64,000 nucleotides of DNA, taken from assembly GCF_003264855.1 (NCBI RefSeq), contig NZ_NFZS01000004.1:1054001-1118000 (forward strand). Direction: 5' to 3'. Shown in pieces: positions 56,091-64,000 of the stretch (position 1 is the stretch's first letter; each line of letters opens with the position of its first letter). Made by a program: the position numbers and the translations under genes. This stretch comes from Dyella jiangningensis. Lineage in GTDB: Bacteria; Pseudomonadota; Gammaproteobacteria; Xanthomonadales; Rhodanobacteraceae. The notes under the pieces are model-generated. The model was not told the DNA's origin, made no database searches, and saw nothing but the letters and a program-made list of their open reading frames with translations.

Positions 56091-58508
56091 ATGCTGATCA
56101 TCGGACTGCTCGTTGCACTGCTGCTCCTGCTGGGCTTTGCCTTCGCGGGTCGCGGATGGCTGGCCTGGGTCACCGCCGCGGCGGCGCTGTTCGCGACCTG
56201 GTACGTGCGCGGCGTCGACTCGCCACTCCTTTTATATGGACTGCTATTTGTCACGGCGCTCATCGCGCTGGCCACGGGCTTCCCGCCCCTGCGCCGCGCG
56301 CTGTTCGCCAGCGCCCTGCTGCCCGTGCTGGGCAAGGTGATGCCACGCCTCGGGGAAACCGAACGCATCGCGCTGGAAGCCGGCACGGTCTGGTGGGACG
56401 CGCAGATCTTCTCCGGCATGCCCGACTGGGAGGCGCTGCGGCGTTTCGAGTGCAAGCCGCTGTCGCCACGCGAGCAAGCCTTCCTGGACGGGCCGGTGAC
56501 GACGCTGTGCGAGATGCTGGACGACTGGCAGGTCGAGCAGGATCGCGACCTGCCGCCCGAGGTCTGGGATTTCATCAAGCGCGAGCGCTTCTTCGGCATG
56601 GTGCTGCCCGAGAACTACGGCGGGCTGGGCATGTCCGAGATCGGGCATTCGCGTGTGGTCACGCGCATCGCCACGCGCTCGGTCGCCGCGGCGGTGACGG
56701 TGATGGTGCCCAACTCGCTGGGGCCGGGCGAACTGCTGGTCCATTACGGCACCGAGGAACAGAAACGGCGCTACCTGCCTCGTCTCGCTGAAGGCCTGGA
56801 AGTCCCCTGCTTTGCCTTGACCGGCCCGGAAGCCGGTTCCGATGCCGCCGCCACGCAGTCGGAAGGTATCGTCGAATGGGGTCGTTGGCAGGGCGAAGAC
56901 GTCATTGGCCTGCGCCTCAACTGGAACAAGCGCTACATCACCCTGGCTCCGGTCGCGACGCTGATCGGCCTGGCCTTCCGGCTGAAAGATCCGAACGGTC
57001 TGCTTGGCGGCCCGGCGGACCGCGGCATCACCTGCGCGCTGATTCCGCGTGACCTCCCGGGCGTGGTGGTCGGCAAGCACCACGACCCGATGGGCGTGCC
57101 GTTCGCCAACGGCCCTATCGAAGGCCACGACGTGTTCGTGCCGCTGGACGCCATCATCGGCGGCGTGGCGCAGGCCGGCCATGGCTGGCGCATGCTGATG
57201 GAAAGCCTCGCCGCCGGCCGCTCCATCTCGCTGCCCGCGCTGGCCGTCGGCGCCGCGCAGATGGCCACGCGCATCTGCGGCGCTTACGCCACCGTGCGCG
57301 AGCAGTTCGACACGCCGATCGGCCGCTTCGAAGGCATCGAGGAACCGCTGGCGCGCATTGCCGGCCTTACCTATCTGATGACGGCCACGCGCACGCTTAC
57401 CTGTGGCGCGCTCGATGCGGGCGAGAAGCCCGCCGTGCTCGGCTCCATTGCCAAGGCCTACCTCACCGACGCCATGCGCGAGGTGGTGAGCGATGCGATG
57501 GACATCCGCGCCGGCGCCGCCATCCAGCGCGGGCCGCGCAACGCGCTGTCGCGCATGTGGATGTCGGTGCCGATCGGCATCACCGTGGAGGGCGCCAACA
57601 TCCTCACCCGTTCGATGATCATCTACGGGCAGGGGGCGATCCGCTGCCACCCCTGGGTGCAGAAGCTGATCGAGGCCATCGCGGCGAAGGATCGGGTCGC
57701 CTTCGACCGGGCGACGTTCGGCTACATCAACTTCGTATTCACCCGCGGCGTGCGTGCGTTGCTGCTGGGGCTGACCGGATCGCGACTCGCCTCGGCGCCG
57801 GCGGATACCGAGATGCAGCGCCAGTACCAACATCTCACGCGGTTCGCCTCGGCGTTCGCCCTGGTATCGGATCTGTGCATGGTGACCCTGGGTGGTTCGC
57901 TGAAGCGGCGCGAGAAGATCTCCGGGCGGCTCGCCGATGCACTGGCGTGGCAATACCTCGCCGCCGCCACGCTCAAGCGCTACCACGACGAACCCAAGCT
58001 CGCCTCCAACTACGACCTCGCGCACTGGGGCGTGGCCCTCGCGCTGTATCGCACCCAGGAAGCGCTGCGCGGTGTACTCGACAATCTCCCTGCCGGCTTC
58101 ACTGCCGGGGTCGCCCGTCTGCTGGTGTTCCCGCTGGGCGCACGCTTCCGCCCACCATCGGACGGGCTGGGACAGCGGGCGGCGCGGGCGATCCTGGAAG
58201 ACCGCGAGGCACGCATCCATCTCACCGAGGACATCCACGTACCCGGCCCGCACGAGCCGGGACTGGGCGAACTCGAAGCCGCGTTGGACAAGGCCGTGCG
58301 CGCCCTGCTGGTGGAAACCAAGCTGCGCGACGCCGTGCGCGCAGGACGGATCGACCGTGCGCCGAAGGACCAGCTCGACGACATCGCGCTGGCCGCCGGC
58401 ATCATCACGGCCGAGGAATACGCTGCGCTCGGCGAGGCCAACGAAGCGCGCGACAAGGTGGTGCAGGTCGACGCGTTCGACGCGGCCGTCTACAAGCAGC
58501 TTCGTTAG
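56091..58508 (+). CDS. fadE: Acyl-CoA dehydrogenase FadE
   Basis: FadE carries out the first step of beta-oxidation with FAD. The 805-residue protein has an N-terminal hydrophobic anchor of about 65 residues (IIGLLVALLLLLGFAFAGRG) typical of the FadE class. A dehydrogenase domain follows: FFGMVLPENYGGLGMSEIGH, ALTGPEAGSDAAATQSEGIV, AAGRSISLPALAVGAAQMAT and ARIAGLTYLMTATRTLTCG. A large C-terminal domain (about 450-800) follows, as in E. coli FadE (814 aa). ATG 56091 follows AGGAGG. Confidence 0.95.
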   Translation: MLIIGLLVALLLLLGFAFAGRGWLAWVTAAAALFATWYVRGVDSPLLLYGLLFVTALIALATGFPPLRRALFASALLPVLGKVMPRLGETERIALEAGTVWWDAQIFSGMPDWEALRRFECKPLSPREQAFLDGPVTTLCEMLDDWQVEQDRDLPPEVWDFIKRERFFGMVLPENYGGLGMSEIGHSRVVTRIATRSVAAAVTVMVPNSLGPGELLVHYGTEEQKRRYLPRLAEGLEVPCFALTGPEAGSDAAATQSEGIVEWGRWQGEDVIGLRLNWNKRYITLAPVATLIGLAFRLKDPNGLLGGPADRGITCALIPRDLPGVVVGKHHDPMGVPFANGPIEGHDVFVPLDAIIGGVAQAGHGWRMLMESLAAGRSISLPALAVGAAQMATRICGAYATVREQFDTPIGRFEGIEEPLARIAGLTYLMTATRTLTCGALDAGEKPAVLGSIAKAYLTDAMREVVSDAMDIRAGAAIQRGPRNALSRMWMSVPIGITVEGANILTRSMIIYGQGAIRCHPWVQKLIEAIAAKDRVAFDRATFGYINFVFTRGVRALLLGLTGSRLASAPADTEMQRQYQHLTRFASAFALVSDLCMVTLGGSLKRREKISGRLADALAWQYLAAATLKRYHDEPKLASNYDLAHWGVALALYRTQEALRGVLDNLPAGFTAGVARLLVFPLGARFRPPSDGLGQRAARAILEDREARIHLTEDIHVPGPHEPGLGELEAALDKAVRALLVETKLRDAVRAGRIDRAPKDQLDDIALAAGIITAEEYAALGEANEARDKVVQVDAFDAAVYKQLR

Positions 58509-58634
58509 CGATGCGCTGGAGAACAGCACGCCTGCAGACAGGTGAAAAAATCCTAGGGCATGCGCCAAGCGTCAGGGTCGGCACCGGCAAGGGTGCGTGC
58601 TATGTTGCCTCTGTCAAAGATGGGGGGTGAGACG

Positions 58635-59579
58635 ATGCGGATGGGACTGGCCATCGATGCGTCCTGCGATTTGCCGCAGGCGTTTCTGCAGAAACACAAC
58701 ATCGCGGTGATGCCCATCACCATTCGCGTGGACGACGAAATCTTCCTGGACAACCGCAGCCAGGTCGAACTGCATCGCTTCCTCGACCGCAATCTCGGCA
58801 GCCGCAGCCACTCGGCCGAGACCGAGCCCTGCTCGATCGAGGAAGTGCAGAAGCTGTTCCTGGACAAGCTGGTGCTGGAACAGGATTGCGTGTTCTGCCT
58901 GACCATCACCGCCACCCGCAGCGCCATCAACGATCACGTGATCAAGGCCAGCTTCGCGGTGCTGAAGAACTATCGCGATGTGCGCGAGCGCAACAACGTC
59001 ACCGGTCCGTTCCTGATGCGCGTGATCGATACGCGCAGCCTGTTCGCCGGCTCGGGGCCGGCCATCGTCGAGGCCACCCGCCTGATCGATGCCGGCGAAG
59101 CGCCTGCGGCGATCCGCGAGCGCCTCACCTATATCGCCAACAACTCGTACGGCTATATGTTGCCGCGCGATCTCTACTACCTGCGTGCCCGCGCCAAGAA
59201 GAAGGGTGACCGCAGCGTGGGCCTGATGAGCGCGGTGCTCGGCTCGGCGCTGGACATCAAGCCCTTGCTGCGCGGCTATCGCGGCGAAACCGGCCCGGTC
59301 GGCAAAGTGCGCGGCTTCGAGCACGGCGCCGAGACCTTGTTCGATTACGCGGCCAAGCGCGTGCATGCCGGCCTGCTGGTGCCGGCCGTGTGCGTCAGCT
59401 ACGGCGGCGACCTGGCGGAGCTGGCCAAATTGCCGGGCTACGACGGCCTGCGCGCGGCCTGCGAGGAATGCGGCGTGGAACTGATGGAAGCCCCCATGAG
59501 CATCACCGGCATGGTCAACGTCGGCGAAGGCGCGGTGACGCTGGGTTTCGCTGCCGAGGAACACGTCGCCGAGTTCTGA
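58635..59579 (+). CDS. DegV-family lipid-binding protein
   Basis: The 314-residue protein from ATG 58635 (GGGGGG upstream) starts with MRMGLAIDASCDLPQAF, the typical DegV beginning. VMPITIRVDDEIFLDN and CVFCLTITATRSAINDHVIK include the fatty-acid binding Ser/Thr pattern, and RVIDTRSLFAGSGPAIVEAT and GLMSAVLGSALDIKPLLRGY follow. DegV/FakB proteins bind fatty acids and can serve a fatty-acid kinase; no fakA is visible here. The C-terminal half has EHGAETLFDYAAKRVHAGL. It follows fadE by 126 bp, so a lipid link is plausible. Confidence 0.9.
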   Translation: MRMGLAIDASCDLPQAFLQKHNIAVMPITIRVDDEIFLDNRSQVELHRFLDRNLGSRSHSAETEPCSIEEVQKLFLDKLVLEQDCVFCLTITATRSAINDHVIKASFAVLKNYRDVRERNNVTGPFLMRVIDTRSLFAGSGPAIVEATRLIDAGEAPAAIRERLTYIANNSYGYMLPRDLYYLRARAKKKGDRSVGLMSAVLGSALDIKPLLRGYRGETGPVGKVRGFEHGAETLFDYAAKRVHAGLLVPAVCVSYGGDLAELAKLPGYDGLRAACEECGVELMEAPMSITGMVNVGEGAVTLGFAAEEHVAEF

Positions 59580-59607
59580 GCCGATGCCTGCCCACGGGAG
59601 GCCGTGC

Positions 59608-60240
59608 ATGATCCGCCTGTGCATCCTGGTCCTGCTGCTTTCGCTCGGCGCGCCGGCGCGGGCGGGGACGGCTTATCAATGCACCACCGCGGACGGCAAG
59701 GTCATCTACCAGGACAAGCCATGCGCCGCCGGACAGCGACAGCGCACGTTGCAGCTCGACGACTCCGAACCGCAGGCCGCTCCACCCGCGCCAGCGCCCA
59801 AGCAGGCCATCGTCGAGCCCGCGGCTCCGCCTCCAGCCCCTGCCACACCCGCAGCACCACTGCCGGTCATGTACGCGTGCGTGCGCGCCACCGACCGCAC
59901 GACGTATCTGAGCGAAAACGGCAACCCGGAACCGTACCAGGTGCCCTACGGCATGGTCGGTGGCGGGGGCCTGTCGCTGTCTCAGGCCTACGGTCCGCCC
60001 GGCGGCGCGGGTGCATCCGCGCCCGAGCTCAATCGCGGACGCATCACCCCCGGCCTGATCGCGCGCCACTTCGTCTGGGTGCAGGACCAGTGCCACGAAC
60101 TCACGCCTGCTGAAACCTGCCACGCGCTGCGCGACGCATACGACGAAAACGAAACCAGGCTGCGCCGCTCCTTCAAGAGCGACCGGCCGCCGCTGGAAAA
60201 ACGCGAAGCCACCTTGCTCGCCCAGCTACGCAACTGCTGA
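59608..60240 (+). CDS. DUF4124-domain secreted protein
   Basis: The ATG at 59608 follows GGGAGG. The 210-residue product has a signal peptide (LCILVLLLSLGAPARA, cleavage ARA-GT). A DUF4124 domain follows immediately: YQCTTADGKVIYQDKPCAAG. A proline/alanine-rich linker, a middle region (YACVRATDRTTYLSENGNPE) and a C-terminal Cys pair (CHELTPAETCHAL) follow. DUF4124 proteins are periplasmic and of unknown role. It follows the DegV gene by 28 bp. Confidence 0.85.
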   Translation: MIRLCILVLLLSLGAPARAGTAYQCTTADGKVIYQDKPCAAGQRQRTLQLDDSEPQAAPPAPAPKQAIVEPAAPPPAPATPAAPLPVMYACVRATDRTTYLSENGNPEPYQVPYGMVGGGGLSLSQAYGPPGGAGASAPELNRGRITPGLIARHFVWVQDQCHELTPAETCHALRDAYDENETRLRRSFKSDRPPLEKREATLLAQLRNC

Positions 60241-60303
60241 GCGTCGCTGCGCATGTATTGCGCAAAGCCATGCAAGTGCCTGCTGCGAAAGCGCGCCGCC
60301 GGG

Positions 60304-60463
60304 TTGTCCACAGGCTTGCCACCAGGCTTTCCCCAAATGCTGTGGAAAACCGCCCGCGGCATGACGCAAAACTGAGCAGCGTGATGAAAATCCACGCGTG
60401 GCGCGCACTTGCATCATCTATCCACAGGCTTGCCCCAAGGCCGTCCACACCGCCTGTGGAAAA
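60304..60463. repeat. Two inverted pairs of DnaA-box-like sites
   Basis: TTGTCCACA (60304-60312) and CTATCCACA (60418-60426) are each paired with TGTGGAAAA (60341-60349 and 60455-60463, i.e. TTTTCCACA on the other strand). The two units share TCCACAGGCTTGCC and TGTGGAAAAC with the same 37-bp pitch. It is a non-coding region between the DUF4124 and SDR genes. Confidence 0.75.
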
Positions 60464-60478
60464 CAATGCCGGGTTTGC

Positions 60479-61261
60479 CTAGAAACCGTAGCTGAGGAAG
60501 CCACCGTCCACGGCCAGCACCTGGCCGGTGACATAGCTCGCGGCAGGCAGGCACAGGAAGGCAATCGCTGCGGCCACTTCCTCGGGCTCGCCGATGCGGC
60601 GCAGCGGCGTGCGATCCAGCACCTCGTCGAGGTAGTCGTCGTTCGCGAGCGCCGGCTCGGAGCGCTGCGTGCGGATGTACCACGGAGCCACCGCGTTGAC
60701 GCGGATGCCGTCGGTGGCCCACTCGACGGCGAGGTTGCGCGTGAGCTGATGCAGCGCAGCCTTGGTCATGCCGTAGGGCGAGCCCGTCCGCACATGGGTG
60801 GTGCCCGAAACCGAGCCCACGTTGACGATGGCCGCATTCGCGTGCTGCACGAGTTGCGGATGCGCGAGGCGGCACATCTCGAAGGCGGAAAACAGGTTCT
60901 GCTCGAAGATCGCGCGGTACTCCTCGTCACGATACGCCAGCGTGGGCGCCGGCTGGTTGCCGCCGGCATTGTTGATGAGCAACGACAGCGGCGCCCCAAG
61001 ATCGGCGATCCAGTCGAACACCGCCAGGCGGTCCTCCTGTTCGCTGAGGTCGGCGTCGAAGGCCATCACCTCGATGCCGGGAAAGTCGTCCAGCAGGTCC
61101 ACGCGCACCTGTTCGAGATAATCGGCGTCGCGCGCGACCAGCAGGAGATTCGCGCCCAGGCCCGCCAGCTCGCGTGCCGTGGCATAGCCGATACCCTTGC
61201 TGGCGCCGGTGATCAGCGCGGTATGTCCCTGCAGTTGCCAGGCGTCGATGCGTGCGTTCAT
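60479..61261 (-). CDS. Short-chain dehydrogenase/reductase (tropinone-reductase-like)
   Basis: The 260-residue SDR has the NAD(P) motif TALITGASKGIGYATARELA (GxxxGxG), NNAG at LLINNAGGNQPAPTLAYRDE, and the catalytic SerTyrLys set in VNVGSVSGTTHVRTGSPYGM followed by TKAALHQ. YIRTQRSEPAL and the C-terminal VTGQVLAVDGGFLSYGF are usual for the class. The substrate is unknown. The gene is convergent with the DUF4124 gene across the box-pair region. Confidence 0.9.
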   Translation of the reverse strand: MNARIDAWQLQGHTALITGASKGIGYATARELAGLGANLLLVARDADYLEQVRVDLLDDFPGIEVMAFDADLSEQEDRLAVFDWIADLGAPLSLLINNAGGNQPAPTLAYRDEEYRAIFEQNLFSAFEMCRLAHPQLVQHANAAIVNVGSVSGTTHVRTGSPYGMTKAALHQLTRNLAVEWATDGIRVNAVAPWYIRTQRSEPALANDDYLDEVLDRTPLRRIGEPEEVAAAIAFLCLPAASYVTGQVLAVDGGFLSYGF

Positions 61262-61355
61262 GGGTCGAGCTTAGAGCCTGCGTCCGTGCCGCGCCAAGCT
61301 TGCCGACGGCGCGCGCAGGCCCGACACTGCCGGCCACGCGCCCCGAGGAACGCCC

Positions 61356-61574
61356 ATGACACGCCTTGCCCTGCTGCTGTGCCTCTGTTCCCTCGCCGCC
61401 TGTTCAGGCAAGCCGCCTGCGCCCGTCTCACAGCCGGCCTCCGCCACCACCACGCGCCTCGCCACGCCGTGGGATGAGCTGAAGAAAGATGAGCAGCGCG
61501 CCCGCGACGTGCAGAAGACGGTCGACCAGCAGGCGGAGAAGCAGCGACAGGACATCGACACGGTGACGCAGTAA
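61356..61574 (+). CDS. Small lipoprotein, 72 aa
   Basis: The N-terminus MTRLALLLCLCSLAAC has a lipobox (LAAC, Cys at 16). The mature part is short: a proline-rich link (KPPAPVSQPASATTT) followed by a charged helical end (KKDEQRARDVQKTVDQQAEK). Such lipoproteins are common in Xanthomonadales and of unknown function. It ends 14 bp before the REP pair at 61589. Confidence 0.75.
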   Translation: MTRLALLLCLCSLAACSGKPPAPVSQPASATTTRLATPWDELKKDEQRARDVQKTVDQQAEKQRQDIDTVTQ

Positions 61575-61588
61575 CGTCGCCCTCCCCT

Positions 61589-61701
61589 TGTAGGAGCGCA
61601 CCCAGTGCGCGATCAGCGAATGGGAAAAGACGTGAGGTAGCCAGCGACCAGGCTGCGGCGAAACTGCCCTGCCGCTGTCGCCTACTGGGTGCGCTCCTAC
61701 A
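61589..61701. repeat. REP-like inverted pair before the ABC gene
   Basis: A direct 24-mer at 61589-61612 and a degenerate inverse copy at 61678-61701 (CCTACTGGG for GCGCACTGG) are separated by 65 bp, the widest pair in the window. It lies between the small lipoprotein and the ABC ATPase gene. Confidence 0.8.
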
Positions 61702-61778
61702 AAAGATGTGCCCGTTCAATTGGACGTCCAGACTGCCGGGGCTTGGCAACGCGACCGGCTGCAGGCATGGTTGAGGGC

Positions 61779-62603
61779 ATGAACGCCCACTACCCCGACG
61801 AGCTGGCGTCCGCGCCGCTGCTGGAGATCGACGGCGCCAGCGTGATGCGCGGCGATCGCCTCATCCTCGACCACTTCAGCCTGCGCATCGACGCGGGCGA
61901 ACACACCGCCATCCTCGGTGCGAATGGTGCGGGCAAGTCCACCCTGGTGCGCCTGATCACGCGTGAGCTCTATCCGTTGGCCCGCAAGGACGGCACGTCT
62001 TCCATGCACGTGTTCGGACGCGATCGCTGGCATGTGTCGGATCTGCGTGGATTGCTGGGCATCGTCTCGCCCTCGCTGCAGGACGACTGCACCAGTGATG
62101 CGACGCTGGAGGTTTCCGAGGCGGTGTTGTCGAGTTTCTTCGCGGCGCGGCGGCTGGGGCTGGATCATCGCGTCACGGCGGCCATGCGCGAACGCGCTGA
62201 TGAAGCGATTGCCCACGCCGGCGCCACGCATCTGCTGGGCCGACGCATGGCGAGCCTGTCCACCGGTGAGGCGAGGCGCGTGCTGATCGCGCGGGCACTG
62301 GTCCACCGTCCGCGTGCGCTGTTGCTGGACGAACCCTGTGCCGGCCTGGACATGGCCAGCCGGCGGCGCTTCCTGGAAAGCCTGCGCGGCCTCGCCCGCA
62401 GCGGCACCACGCTGCTGCTGGTAACGCATCACATCGAAGAGGTGTTGCCCGAGATCGAGCGCGTGGTGCTGCTGCGTGATGGTCGCGTGCTGCGCCAGGG
62501 CGACAAGGCCGATGTGCTTACCAGCGAGGCGCTGGGCGATGCCTTCGGCATGCCGGTGCGCGTGCAGAGGAATGGCGACTACTACAACGCCGCCGTGATG
62601 TGA
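61779..62603 (+). CDS. ABC transporter ATP-binding protein
   Basis: The 274-residue protein shows Walker A ILGANGAGKSTLVRLITREL, a signature LSTGEARRVLIARALVHRPR (variant LSTGE rather than LSGGQ), Walker B ALLLDEPCAGLDMASRRRFL and switch His in LLLVTHHIEEVLPEIERVVL. No permease lies beside it. The group resembles YlmA/molybdenum-type ATPases that often work with other proteins. ATG 61779 is used; ATG 61767 is possible. A strong terminator follows. Confidence 0.88.
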   Translation: MNAHYPDELASAPLLEIDGASVMRGDRLILDHFSLRIDAGEHTAILGANGAGKSTLVRLITRELYPLARKDGTSSMHVFGRDRWHVSDLRGLLGIVSPSLQDDCTSDATLEVSEAVLSSFFAARRLGLDHRVTAAMRERADEAIAHAGATHLLGRRMASLSTGEARRVLIARALVHRPRALLLDEPCAGLDMASRRRFLESLRGLARSGTTLLLVTHHIEEVLPEIERVVLLRDGRVLRQGDKADVLTSEALGDAFGMPVRVQRNGDYYNAAVM

Positions 62604-62627
62604 CCTGTGCGCGCACCAAAAAGTGAA

Positions 62628-62661
62628 AAGGCCCCGGTGGAAGCCGGGGCCTTGGTTTTTT
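62628..62661. terminator. Intrinsic terminator between ABC and sppA genes
   Basis: The stem AAGGCCCCGG (62628-62637) and CCGGGGCCTT (62644-62653) with a 6-nt loop is followed by GGTTTTTT in the plus direction. On the minus strand the same stem is followed by TTTTC, so it may stop both convergent genes. Confidence 0.85.
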
Positions 62662-62677
62662 GGCGAGGACGATTCGC

Positions 62678-64000
62678 TCAGCGCGGCGTGCAGAAGCAAT
62701 AGGCGTAGATGTTCGGCCGACCCGTTTCCGCATGGCGCAGCAGTTTCAGCTCCGGCGCCATCGTGTCGATATGCGCCACCCAGGCCGGCAACTGCAGGCC
62801 GTAGGACTGCGCCACCCGCACCATCGCGCTCTCGTTGAGGTTGACCAGGAACTGCTCGAAGCCGCCCAGCGATTCCTCCACGTAACGTACCGGATAGTCC
62901 TTGCCGAGCTTGGCGCGCTGCGCCGCATCGGCGACGGCGTCGCCCAGGCCGCCCAACTGGTCGACCAGGCCGCGATCGAGCGCCTGCTGGCCGGTCCACA
63001 CGCGACCCTGGGCAATGGTGTCGACCGCGTCGTACGGCTTGCCGCGCGCCTTGGCGACCTGTCCCACGAAATCGCGATAGCCCTTTTCGATGGTGGCCTG
63101 GATCACCGTGCCCACCTTCGGATCGAGCGGACGCGTGATGTCGAATGCGCCGGCGAGCGGGCCGGTGCCCACGCCGTCGTTCTTCACGCCCAGCTTGTCC
63201 AGCGTGCCAGGTACCGTCAGCACCATGCCGAAGATGCCGATGGAACCGGTGATGGTGTTCGGCTCGGCGTAGATGCGATCGGCGTTCATCGAGATCCAGT
63301 AGCCGCCGCTGGCCGCCACATTGCCCATCGACACCACGACCGGAATGCCCGCATCGCGGGTCAGCGCCACTTCACGGCGGATCTGTTCGGCCGCGTAGAC
63401 TTCGCCGCCCGGCGAATTCACGCGCAGCACCAGCGCCTTGGTGCGCTTGTCGGTGCGTGCGGCACGGATCAGCGCGGCGGTGGAGTCGCCGCCCACCGTG
63501 CCCTGCGGCTGCTTGCCGCCGGAAATCTCGCCCTCGGCCACCACCACCGACACGCCCGGTGCGAAACCGCCGTCGTTGTCGGGCAGGTTGGCGCCATAGC
63601 GTTGCAGCGAAATCTGGCGGAAGCCCTCGCCCTTCTTGCCGGCGGGCACGCCTTCCTTGCGCATCATCGCTTCGAGTTCGGCCGGCGTCGCCACGCCATC
63701 GACCAGATGCTGGTCCAGCGAGAGACGGCCGAGGTCGCCGCGCGCGTCCGCGATCTTCTGCGGCAGGCTGTCGATGTCGGCGCGCAGCGTGGCCGGTTCG
63801 AGCTTGCGCAGCTTCGCCACTTCGTTGATGTAGCTGTCCCACAGACCGCCCATCCAGAAGCTGTCGGCCTCCTTCGCCTCCGGTGAAGCGTGGTCGAGGA
63901 TGTACGGCTCGGCGGCGCTCTTGAACTGGCCCACGCGGAACAGGTGTACGTCCACGCCGAGCTTGTCGAGCAGGTCCTTGTAGAACAGGCGATAGTTGGC
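62678..64000 (-). CDS. sppA: Signal peptide peptidase SppA (67K type), C-terminal part
   Basis: The 440 residues present belong to the 67-kDa class of inner-membrane signal peptide peptidases. The start lies beyond the right edge. The general-base Lys is in FRVGQFKSAAEPYILDHASP and the nucleophile Ser in VSMGNVAASGGYWISMNADR. TGSIGIFGMVLTVPGTLDKL and ARGKPYDAVDTIAQGRVWTG are also conserved. Long-type SppA combines the Lys of the N-terminal repeat with the Ser of the C-terminal repeat in a tetramer, and both are visible here. Confidence 0.93.
   Translation of the reverse strand, partial: ANYRLFYKDLLDKLGVDVHLFRVGQFKSAAEPYILDHASPEAKEADSFWMGGLWDSYINEVAKLRKLEPATLRADIDSLPQKIADARGDLGRLSLDQHLVDGVATPAELEAMMRKEGVPAGKKGEGFRQISLQRYGANLPDNDGGFAPGVSVVVAEGEISGGKQPQGTVGGDSTAALIRAARTDKRTKALVLRVNSPGGEVYAAEQIRREVALTRDAGIPVVVSMGNVAASGGYWISMNADRIYAEPNTITGSIGIFGMVLTVPGTLDKLGVKNDGVGTGPLAGAFDITRPLDPKVGTVIQATIEKGYRDFVGQVAKARGKPYDAVDTIAQGRVWTGQQALDRGLVDQLGGLGDAVADAAQRAKLGKDYPVRYVEESLGGFEQFLVNLNESAMVRVAQSYGLQLPAWVAHIDTMAPELKLLRHAETGRPNIYAYCFCTPR

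Noticed and set aside
56244-58568. A 774-codon open frame antisense to fadE
   Set aside because: It is a shadow of fadE codons with Arg/Gln/His-rich composition and no recognised family.
1-64000. CRISPR arrays, rRNA genes and insertion sequences
   Set aside because: No regularly spaced repeats, rRNA sequence or transposase gene is recognisable in the window.

Overview
The window comes from a high-GC gammaproteobacterium, most likely of the Rhodanobacteraceae/Xanthomonadaceae group (Dyella, Rhodanobacter or Luteibacter type). The reasons are the birA-coaX-SPOR gene order, a PepSY-PhoP-PhoQ operon, a large TonB-dependent receptor linked to TPR-sulfotransferases, KirBac and DUF885 proteins, and a REP-like 24-mer (TGTAGGAGCGC...) that recurs between genes. 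The genus is inferred from gene content only.

Layout. Positions 1-2829 are core sequence: a partial arginase, a periplasmic rhodanese, and a two-gene operon of a NodB-type polysaccharide deacetylase and a formyltransferase. Positions 3183-15308 form an integrated element of about 12.1 kb. It is bounded by 23-bp direct repeats that differ at one base and carries a P4-type tyrosine integrase next to its right end. Inside are two AlpA-type regulators, a replication module (RepA-like ATPase, Toprim primase, HTH protein, TubC_N-like small protein) in a run of eight genes that each overlap by 4 bp, an iteron-like array of CGTGAC repeats in 10-bp phase, a three-gene operon ending in one lambda gpI-like tail assembly gene, a lipoprotein, a DUF2513 protein and a toxin-antitoxin pair with palindromic operators. 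No capsid, terminase, portal or lysis gene is recognisable, so the element looks like a phage satellite or a replicating integrative element.

From 15420 onward the sequence is chromosomal: tRNA-Thr, SPOR protein, pantothenate kinase, biotin ligase/repressor, MtfA peptidase, PepSY-PhoP-PhoQ, DusA, a TMEM175-type channel, ferredoxin-NADP reductase, a kinase-like protein, DUF456, DUF885 peptidase, TfoX, hemolysin III, universal stress protein and TonB. A cysteine dioxygenase-like protein follows with an FAD/NAD(P) protein. Next is a LysR-controlled cluster of an MFS pump, a PRISE reductase and a quinone reductase, which looks like electrophile defence. Cardiolipin synthase, nicotinamidase, a PIN protein, a KirBac channel and several small proteins follow.

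Positions 46456-54766 hold a co-directional block: a TonB-dependent receptor, two TPR-sulfotransferases, a 2OG-Fe(II) oxygenase and a TPR aspartyl/asparaginyl hydroxylase. It may be a receptor-linked peptide or glycan modification system and is, with the satellite-like element, one of the two best candidates for something undescribed. The window ends with AMP nucleosidase, FadE, DegV, a DUF4124 protein, a paired DnaA-box-like intergenic region, an SDR enzyme, an ABC ATPase and a partial SppA signal peptide peptidase.
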